Below, in pieces: positions 1 to 5,706 of a DNA stretch of 45,661 nt. This DNA comes from Lachnospiraceae bacterium. GTDB taxonomy: Bacteria; Bacillota; Clostridia; Lachnospirales; Lachnospiraceae. A model generated the notes under the pieces. It was not told where the DNA came from. It was given only the letters and a program-made list of their open reading frames with translations, and made no database searches. The number at the start of each line of letters is the position of its first letter. The first letter of the stretch is position 1. A program made the translations under genes and the position numbers. The stretch covers positions 1 to 45,661 of the forward strand of contig JAPFDH010000028.1 of the NCBI GenBank assembly GCA_026169045.1, read 5' to 3'.

Positions 1-256
1 ATTATACCGTATTTTTTAAGGCATAGCGACTGTTATGTCTGTTTTTCATGTCCATTTTTCACTTTTCAGATAATATTTACTTTTCAAAGATCAATGCCAG
101 TGTCCGCTGGTTATAATCGCTCAGGATTCCGAGAGATTATGTAAATTTAGAAATTAACCTAAAAACACGAAAATTTATTCAATATAATCATATTGCATCA
201 TAAAAAGGAAAGAATGTCAAGCAATTTATAAGAAAACAGAAAAAGTAAAAAAAGTA
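1..256. other. AT-rich stretch with no recognised gene
   Basis: I see no open frame with a ribosome binding site and no RNA gene here. The stretch is AT-rich and leads into the tRNA promoter. It may hold the 3' flank of a gene that lies left of the window. Confidence 0.5.
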
Positions 257-285
257 TTGACAATGAGAAAGGAATCATTCATAAT
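257..285 (+). promoter_or_regulatory. sigma-A promoter of tRNA-Ser
   Basis: A perfect -35 box TTGACA (257-262) is followed after 17 bp by CATAAT (280-285). Transcription would begin near 292, about 14 bp upstream of the tRNA 5' end, which fits a short tRNA leader. Confidence 0.75.
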
Positions 286-305
286 AGATAAGAACATTTC
301 AAAAT

Positions 306-392
306 GGAGACGTATCGAAGTGGCCGTAACGAGACTGATTCGAAATCAGTTGAACCTTTTTGGTTCCGTGGGTTCGAATCCCACCGTCTCCG
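306..392 (+). tRNA. tRNA-Ser (anticodon CGA)
   Basis: The acceptor arms GGAGACG (306-312) and CGTCTCC (385-391) pair perfectly and G392 is the discriminator base. The anticodon stem ACTGA/TCAGT encloses the loop TTCGAAA, giving anticodon CGA at 341-343, which reads UCG. A long variable arm (about 352-369) and the T-loop GGTTCGAATCC are typical of class II serine tRNAs. CCA is not encoded. The gene is a single-gene unit with its own promoter and terminator. Confidence 0.96.
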
Positions 393-396
393 CTCT

Positions 397-430
397 AAAA
401 GTCCAGTGATTACTGGGCTTTTTTCTTTTT
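397..430 (+). terminator. intrinsic terminator of tRNA-Ser
   Basis: A 9-bp stem (399-407 with 412-420, one G-T pair) closes a GATT loop and runs directly into TTTTTTCTTTTT. It lies five bases after the tRNA end. Confidence 0.85.
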
Positions 431-526
431 ACAGAAATTAATATTTTTTGTAAAAACAATAACCTTTTTGTAAAAAAGCCCATACATAGTAATGAAGGGG
501 AATTTTTCAGAAAGGAGAATGAAAGA

Positions 527-1567
527 ATGAAATTACTTTTGATTGCTGGACATGGTGGGAATCCATTTGATCCTGGGGCGACTGGAAACGGCGTTCGAGA
601 GGCGGATTTAACAAGGGATTTTGCCAATCATTTGGTATTGGTTTGCCGAGAGTTTGGGATAGATATAGATTTATACGATACAACGAAAAATATGGTTCAG
701 ACATATAAAAACGGAGGCTCTTTTCCATTTCAAAATTATGAGTTGTGTTTGGAAATTCATTTTAATGCATCCGCATCGGCGGCTACAGGAAAAGATGGGG
801 TAGTTAAGGGAACGATGTTTTATATTCATGAGTCGGCAGCGGAAAAAACAAGAAAATTGGGAAAGAAAATATTATGCGATTTGATTGAACTGGGCAGTGT
901 TCAGGCATGGGACGGTTTGGTTTTGACGAATGTTCAGTATAAAGGGGGACTGCTCGTACAAAATCGTTGCTGTTCTGCCGGATGCGAACATCTTTTGATG
1001 GAAATTTGTTTCATAACCGATGCAGATGATCTGGAATGGTATCAGAAAAATAGAGATTTGATTGTAAATAAGGTGGCATGTGATTTGGCTTCTTATGCTG
1101 GAATTACAGTGCCGGATAACAGTCAAAAAGCTATCTATACAGGTATGGTATGTAATGTGCCAGTGAATGACTGCTTGAATGTAAGAACATTACCGCAAAA
1201 CAATGCTCCGATTTTATCTTCCTGGGGAAGCCTATCCAATGGTAATATTGTAGATGTATTGGAAGATGGAGAATGGAAAAAAATCCGAATTGCAGGAAAA
1301 TATATCGGATATGTATATGGAAAGTATATTGCCAATGTATCTTCGGGACAATATTTGGCAAAAGTAGTGAATGTACCAAAAGAGGATAAACTTAATGTCC
1401 GTATATATCCCAGAGATGATGCCGATATTCTTAAAGATTGGCCGTATTTGTCCAATGGAAATGTAGTAGAGGTTTTAGGTGAAGTGGGAAACGGATGGGA
1501 TTACATTAGGATTGGCGGAACGTCACAAGGATATGTGTATGGGAAAACATATTTGCAAAAAATATGA
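527..1567 (+). CDS. N-acetylmuramoyl-L-alanine amidase (Amidase_3) with two SH3b-like repeats
   Basis: This enzyme should cleave the amide bond between N-acetylmuramic acid and L-alanine in peptidoglycan. The Amidase_3 domain spans about residues 1-195, and the expected zinc and catalytic residues are all visible: His9 (AGHGG), Glu25 (READL), His78 (EIHFNAS) and Glu159 (LMEICF). Two tandem repeats of about 65 residues follow, around 205-270 and 275-345. Each has the LNVR...LSNG...GYVYGK pattern of bacterial SH3 domains, which usually bind the wall. There is no signal peptide or membrane segment: catalytic residues begin at position 9. That is the layout of a phage-type endolysin, though no other phage gene is visible. 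The start ATG has an AGAAAGGAG site nearby. It stands alone between a tRNA and a glycosyltransferase. Confidence 0.9.
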   Translation: MKLLLIAGHGGNPFDPGATGNGVREADLTRDFANHLVLVCREFGIDIDLYDTTKNMVQTYKNGGSFPFQNYELCLEIHFNASASAATGKDGVVKGTMFYIHESAAEKTRKLGKKILCDLIELGSVQAWDGLVLTNVQYKGGLLVQNRCCSAGCEHLLMEICFITDADDLEWYQKNRDLIVNKVACDLASYAGITVPDNSQKAIYTGMVCNVPVNDCLNVRTLPQNNAPILSSWGSLSNGNIVDVLEDGEWKKIRIAGKYIGYVYGKYIANVSSGQYLAKVVNVPKEDKLNVRIYPRDDADILKDWPYLSNGNVVEVLGEVGNGWDYIRIGGTSQGYVYGKTYLQKI

Positions 1568-1572
1568 TTTTT

Positions 1573-1605
1573 GGGGTGGTCTGTTTCAGCCCCCCCATTT
1601 GTTTA
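1573..1605 (+). terminator. possible imperfect terminator after the amidase
   Basis: GGGGTGGTCTG and CAGCCCCCCC can fold into a G/C-rich stem with two T-C mismatches around a TTT loop, followed by ATTTGTTT. The T tract is weak, so termination is uncertain. Confidence 0.4.
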
Positions 1606-1625
1606 AAAAGATTACATTTTTTGAG

Positions 1626-1654
1626 TTGTGATTTATCTTCAGTTAAGGTATAAT
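1626..1654 (+). promoter_or_regulatory. promoter of the membrane glycosyltransferase gene
   Basis: TTGTGA (1626-1631), a 17-bp spacer and a perfect TATAAT (1649-1654). It implies a transcribed leader of about 135 nt before the start codon at 1797. Confidence 0.65.
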
Positions 1655-1662
1655 GGACACGC

Positions 1663-1780
1663 ATACCATAAAGTAAGGGAACGGGCGATGATAAAGCGTG
1701 GTCATCCAATAGCTTTCCTATGGTATAGTGAATCTGGGGCTAACCGGGTATTTTCAAGAAAGGGAATGTGCAAAGGCACA
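1663..1780 (+). promoter_or_regulatory. structured 5' leader, possible pseudoknot
   Basis: ATACCATA (1663-1670) pairs exactly with TATGGTAT (1719-1726). Inside it, GATGA (1687-1691) pairs with TCATC (1702-1706). The loop of that stem contains AAAGC (1693-1697), which can pair with GCTTT (1712-1716), giving H-type pseudoknot geometry. CTTTC (1713-1717) can alternatively pair with GAAAG (1758-1762), and TGTGC/GCACA (1767-1771/1776-1780) forms a small hairpin just upstream of the ribosome binding site. I recognise no known riboswitch consensus. The folds were found by eye and are not energy-evaluated. Confidence 0.4.
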
Positions 1781-1796
1781 AAAATAGGAATGAAAT

Positions 1797-3707
1797 ATGA
1801 AACAAAAAAGTAGTGTAAAACGTGAGAGCAGAATCAAAATTAATATTGTAGAAAAACCGCTTCATCTTTGGGATTATCTGATTTTTCTTGTTATTGCTTT
1901 GGGGTGTTTTTTTGTTTTTCAACATACAGACCTGGTTCATACCACAGGATGTTCCTATGGTTATTTGAATGGTCATATATTGGATTTTTATGATTATTGT
2001 GCAGAATTTGATATTCACCCCAGTTATTTACCCAGCACGTACATTTTGTTTGCGATATGGAATATCCCCATGAAATTATTGGGAGTGATTCAGGTTCCTG
2101 ATTTAGAGATTCCGTATGTGGCACTAATGTGGTCTAAAGTACTCCCATGTCTTTTTTATTTGGCATCCGGTTTTTTGGTGTATAAAATTAGTATGCTTAT
2201 TGGCATGGAAAGCAGAAAATCCAAAGTGTGTGCATTTGCATTTCTGACAATGCCATTAGGGGTTTTTATTCAATTTATATTTGGCCAGTATGATGCATTT
2301 ATGATGTTTTGCGTATTGCTGGGTGTATATTATTTCCTAAAGAATCGATTAGTTTGGTTTGTTTTCTGGTTTGGATGGGCGATTACATTCAAATATACAG
2401 CATTGATTTTCTTCCTGCCGCTTTTACTTTTGCGTTGGAAAAATATTTGGAAAATTATTGTGTCGGGAATCGGTGTAATGGCTCCTACTCTTTTGGAATT
2501 TGCCCTTTATTTGAATAGCCCGACATTCCGTGGATATGCCTTCGGTATTGGAACGCAAGGGGATACCCCGACCAACTATATTTTTAATGCAGGAATTGAT
2601 ACCGGATATTATTGGAGCGCATTCCATTATGAAGTGAGTCTGGTGATCCTGGTATTTGGTGTTATCTGCGGATTGGCTTATTTTACAACGCCTCGCTCAG
2701 AAAAGGAAATGATAAAATGGACCTTCTTTCTGGAATGTCTGGTAGTATTTAATATTTTTGGCCTTTCCAAATGGCATCCGCAGTGGCTGTTATTGGCAGT
2801 TCCTTTCTGGGTAATCAGTGCATTTATTAATAAAAATACTAAAATATTAATGATCATTGACATTATATTTATGGCGGTATATGTGGTGTTTGTGGTACAA
2901 ATGTTCCCGAACAATGTGGATCAGGATATTTTAAACCAGGGTATTCTGGCGTCTACGTTCTCCAATGGTGTTGTTGGAAATGAAATGATGATGAAAGATA
3001 CCATTGGAATAATAGGACCACAGATTCCGTTATCATTGATTTCTGCTATTATGTTGGTATATGGATTGTTTAAGCATCCCAAATACTGTTTGGAAAATTT
3101 CAATGAGCCTACGGATCATTGCATGGGATGGATCAGAACCCGTCTGATTGTGGGAATATTATTTTTTGTCGCTCCGGCGATGTTGTCTTTATGGGCAAAA
3201 TATAATCCGCCATATGCGACATATGACACCATGGAACCGGCTCATGCAATGGAAGGTGTGAATTTAGACGTAAATAATAATGAAGTAACTCAGGTTATAT
3301 ATTCGGAAGGAACGGAAATTAATAAAATTCAGTTTAAACCGGCGGTATATAATACAATTTGCCAGGCAAATGTAATTGTATCGATAAAGAAGGCTGGCAG
3401 TGATGAGATTTTATTCCAGACAGTGTTAGATGCAGCAGAATGGTATGACTGGGAGGTTGTGACAATAAAGACAGGAAGTGTTCCAGTAGAAAATGGGGAA
3501 TATTATGAGGTTGTGTTCCGTATGGAGCCTAAAGTGGGATATGCACCTAACTTACTTTTAAGTGCTGTTTATGCAGAGGAAACGGATGAAAATGGTAACA
3601 AGATCCCTGAAGAAAAATGGAGTGTAACAGGGGATACAGAGGAAATGGCATATATCGGAGACGAACGTCAGAAATTCGCATTGGATCTGATTGTATATCA
3701 GCAATAA
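1797..3707 (+). CDS. GT-C-like polytopic membrane glycosyltransferase with C-terminal extracytoplasmic domain
   Basis: The 636-residue protein has about ten to twelve hydrophobic segments between residues 25 and 470. An acidic first external loop contains DFYDYCAEFD, followed by FGQYDAF and FKYTALIF blocks and a SKWHPQW motif before a late membrane helix. This resembles GT-C glycosyltransferases that use polyprenyl-phosphate sugars (ALG/DUF2029-like). The donor and acceptor cannot be read from the sequence. Residues about 480-636 lie after the last helix and look like a beta-rich, soluble, probably outward-facing domain. TAGGA sits 7 bases before the ATG. The gene appears to be monocistronic, with its own promoter, structured leader and strong terminator. 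A role in cell-surface polysaccharide or glycoprotein synthesis is inferred. Confidence 0.7.
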   Translation: MKQKSSVKRESRIKINIVEKPLHLWDYLIFLVIALGCFFVFQHTDLVHTTGCSYGYLNGHILDFYDYCAEFDIHPSYLPSTYILFAIWNIPMKLLGVIQVPDLEIPYVALMWSKVLPCLFYLASGFLVYKISMLIGMESRKSKVCAFAFLTMPLGVFIQFIFGQYDAFMMFCVLLGVYYFLKNRLVWFVFWFGWAITFKYTALIFFLPLLLLRWKNIWKIIVSGIGVMAPTLLEFALYLNSPTFRGYAFGIGTQGDTPTNYIFNAGIDTGYYWSAFHYEVSLVILVFGVICGLAYFTTPRSEKEMIKWTFFLECLVVFNIFGLSKWHPQWLLLAVPFWVISAFINKNTKILMIIDIIFMAVYVVFVVQMFPNNVDQDILNQGILASTFSNGVVGNEMMMKDTIGIIGPQIPLSLISAIMLVYGLFKHPKYCLENFNEPTDHCMGWIRTRLIVGILFFVAPAMLSLWAKYNPPYATYDTMEPAHAMEGVNLDVNNNEVTQVIYSEGTEINKIQFKPAVYNTICQANVIVSIKKAGSDEILFQTVLDAAEWYDWEVVTIKTGSVPVENGEYYEVVFRMEPKVGYAPNLLLSAVYAEETDENGNKIPEEKWSVTGDTEEMAYIGDERQKFALDLIVYQQ

Positions 3708-3715
3708 GGACAGAA

Positions 3716-3756
3716 AAGGAGATGATGCAAAAAAATGCATGGCATCTCCTTTTTTG
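3716..3756 (+). terminator. intrinsic terminator after the glycosyltransferase
   Basis: AGGAGATG and CATCTCCT form an 8-bp stem with an inner TGCA-type extension, followed by TTTTTTG. Confidence 0.85.
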
Positions 3757-3804
3757 CTTATAGAATATTTTTGTCAGGAATAAAAATTATTGTATACAAA
3801 ATCA

Positions 3805-3833
3805 TTGACTTTCCTATGTTAAATTATTAAAAT
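3805..3833 (+). promoter_or_regulatory. probable promoter of the metF-metH cluster
   Basis: TTGACT (3805-3810), a 17-bp spacer and TAAAAT (3828-3833). The predicted start near 3840 lies about 260 nt upstream of metF because a 137-bp MITE-like element sits in between. I looked for an S-box (SAM riboswitch) core in this leader and did not find one. Confidence 0.6.
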
Positions 3834-3876
3834 AAAACGATATGGGAAAAACATGGTATGTGTCATGGGTGTACCA

Positions 3877-4029
3877 TAATAAATGTAACAGTTCAGCCCG
3901 CGCCATTCGTAAAACCGCACTGCGTGCTTATTGTGGCTGTCGCCACTGTTTTACTCATTTACAGGCGCTCAGCTCATAGGTCTGATCGGTTTCCGTTACA
4001 GCCCTATGGCTGAACTGTTACTAATAAAT
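3877..4029. mobile_element. MITE-like element with 14-bp inverted ends and 8-bp target duplication
   Basis: The element proper is 3885-4021 (137 bp). Its ends are GTAACAGTTCAGCC and the exact inverse GGCTGAACTGTTAC. It is flanked on both sides by TAATAAAT (3877-3884 and 4022-4029), an exact 8-bp direct repeat that looks like a target-site duplication. Ends starting with GTAA plus an 8-bp duplication match what is known of the IS66 family, so it may be mobilised by an IS66-type transposase. It encodes no protein. Its left 35 bp (3885-3919) recur exactly, inverted, at 8975-9009. Its GC-rich content contrasts with the AT-rich flanks. Confidence 0.8.
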
Positions 4030-4101
4030 TGATTGGCGTGCGTATCCGATAGGACGTATCGTGGGGGGATTACTATTATTACGGAATGGAGGAAAATTAA
4101 G

Positions 4102-4968
4102 GTGAAGATTCGGGAAATTTTGAAACAGGATAAAGTAACTCTTTCATTTGAGGTGTTTCCGCCAAAAACAAGCGATGCGTTTGCTTCTGTTGAAAAGGCA
4201 ACGGCAGAAATCGCACAATTGAAGCCGGATTTTATGAGTGTTACATATGGAGCAGGTGGAGGGACAAGTGCTCATACCGTTCATATTGCATCCAATGTGC
4301 TTCATAATTATGGTGTGACGCCATTGGCTCATTTAACATGTGTCTCTTCAACAAGAGAACATGTACATACTGTTTTGGAGGAATTAAAAGAAAACAATAT
4401 TGAGAATATATTAGCCCTTCGTGGTGATATTCCGGCAGGGGGGATAGATCAGAACGCGATTGAATATCATCATGCTGCTGACCTTATTTATGATATAAAA
4501 AAACAGGGAGATTTTTGTATTGGTGGGGCATGTTATCCGGAAGGACATACAGAATCTTCCAATAAAGAAGAAGATATCAAATATTTGAAAGAAAAAGTGG
4601 ATGCAGGATGCGAATTTTTGACGACTCAAATGTTTTTTGATAATAACATTTTATATAATTTTCTCTATAGAATCCGGGAAAAGGGAATAGTTGTTCCGGT
4701 GATTGCCGGAATCATGCCTGTGACAAATGGAAAGCAAATGTCCAGGATCTGTCAGCTTTCAGGAACATATCTTCCTTCCAGATTTAAAGCTATTGTGGAC
4801 CATTTTGGCGATAATCCTAAGGCGATGAAGCAGGCAGGCATTGCATATGCCACGGAACAGATTATTGATCTTGTGGCAAATGGAATCCGTCATATTCATG
4901 TGTATTCTATGAATAAGCCGGAAGTGGCAGCCGGAATTCAAGAAAATTTATCGGAGATTATAAAATAG
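4102..4968 (+). CDS. metF: 5,10-methylenetetrahydrofolate reductase MetF
   Basis: MetF reduces 5,10-methylene-THF to 5-methyl-THF, the methyl donor for MetH, using FAD. The protein starts KIREILKQ and carries the family block LSFEVFPPKT, with the catalytic Glu in SFEVFPPK. It also has SVTYGAGG, ILALRGD, GGACYPEGH, TQMFFDN and VPVIAGIMPV. I chose the GTG at 4102, preceded by GGAGG at 4089-4093; the frame is open further upstream, to a TTG at 4034, but that section has no ribosome binding site or family similarity. The resulting 288 residues match the usual length of about 290. It is followed after 29 bp by the MetH reactivation protein, so the three genes look like one operon making methionine from homocysteine. 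Confidence 0.95.
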   Translation: MKIREILKQDKVTLSFEVFPPKTSDAFASVEKATAEIAQLKPDFMSVTYGAGGGTSAHTVHIASNVLHNYGVTPLAHLTCVSSTREHVHTVLEELKENNIENILALRGDIPAGGIDQNAIEYHHAADLIYDIKKQGDFCIGGACYPEGHTESSNKEEDIKYLKEKVDAGCEFLTTQMFFDNNILYNFLYRIREKGIVVPVIAGIMPVTNGKQMSRICQLSGTYLPSRFKAIVDHFGDNPKAMKQAGIAYATEQIIDLVANGIRHIHVYSMNKPEVAAGIQENLSEIIK

Positions 4969-4997
4969 TACCTGTATGACAAAAAAACGGAACAAGA

Positions 4998-5663
4998 ATG
5001 GAAAAGAAGATGTATTGGTCGATTAATCGAAGGGAAGTTAGAAGATATTTAGGTTATGGAAACAAAGACGCCGATGAAATGGTAAATCGTTTGATCGAAG
5101 ATAGTATTTGCCAATTGGAGGAAGTCGTATATCCGAAAGCTACATACCAGGTTTATCCGCTAAAGTGTGGTAACGATCATTGGTTGGATTTAACGGCTTT
5201 TTCTGTACAGAGTAAGAATTTAACCCGTAATTTATCGGGATGTGAGGAAGTGATTTTATTTGCTGCCACCTTGGGAATCCAAGCGGATCAATTGATTGGA
5301 AAGATTTCCAGAAAAAGTATGAGTCAGGCAGTAGTGATGCAGGCAGTAGCAGCAGCAATGATTGAAGCTTATTGTGACAGTTGGCAGGATAAATTACAGG
5401 AAATTTTTAGAGAAAAGGGAAAGTATTTAAGACCCAGGTTTAGTCCGGGGTATGGAGATTTTCCGTTGAAATTTCAGGAGCCATTTCTTCAGGCACTGAA
5501 CTGTCCAAAAAAGATAGGACTCACAATGACGGATACGCTGCTTTTGGTTCCGTCCAAATCAGTGACAGCTGTTATTGGAATCAGCAAAACGGATGATAAG
5601 TGTCATAAAAAAGGCTGTGAAGAATGTCAAAAAAAAGATTGTTTCTTTCGAAGGGACAGTTAA
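4998..5663 (+). CDS. stand-alone MetH reactivation (activation-domain) protein
   Basis: The 221-residue protein corresponds to the C-terminal activation domain of cobalamin-dependent methionine synthase, here as a separate polypeptide. In the fused enzymes this domain binds SAM and supports reductive remethylation of oxidised cob(II)alamin. The recognisable block is RPRFSPGYGDFPLKFQ, the counterpart of the RxxPGYP SAM-binding loop, followed by GLTMTDTLLLVPSKSVT. An N-terminal helical portion (residues 1-60) replaces the linker of fused MetH. The final 20 residues hold four cysteines within 14 positions, spaced C-x4-C-x2-C-x4-C. This could be a metal or redox site, but that is inference. Its position between metF and a metH lacking this domain supports the assignment. 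The upstream ribosome binding site is weak (GGAAC). Confidence 0.87.
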   Translation: MEKKMYWSINRREVRRYLGYGNKDADEMVNRLIEDSICQLEEVVYPKATYQVYPLKCGNDHWLDLTAFSVQSKNLTRNLSGCEEVILFAATLGIQADQLIGKISRKSMSQAVVMQAVAAAMIEAYCDSWQDKLQEIFREKGKYLRPRFSPGYGDFPLKFQEPFLQALNCPKKIGLTMTDTLLLVPSKSVTAVIGISKTDDKCHKKGCEECQKKDCFFRRDS

Positions 5664-5706
5664 CGCTAAGAAGACGTGATATTTTTGGAAAGGGGATTGG
5701 TGCTAT

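Noticed and set aside
1628-1813. 61-codon + frame over the glycosyltransferase leader
   Set aside because: It starts at a GTG inside the promoter's -35/spacer region, has no ribosome binding site, and overlaps the real start codon. The DNA is better explained as leader.
3840-4100. SAM (S-box) riboswitch ahead of metF
   Set aside because: The conserved S-box core strings are not present. The structured part of the leader is accounted for by the MITE-like element.
4034-4101. Upstream extension of metF from a TTG codon
   Set aside because: The extra residues do not resemble MetF, lie next to the MITE and lack a ribosome binding site, whereas GTG 4102 has GGAGG and a family-like start.
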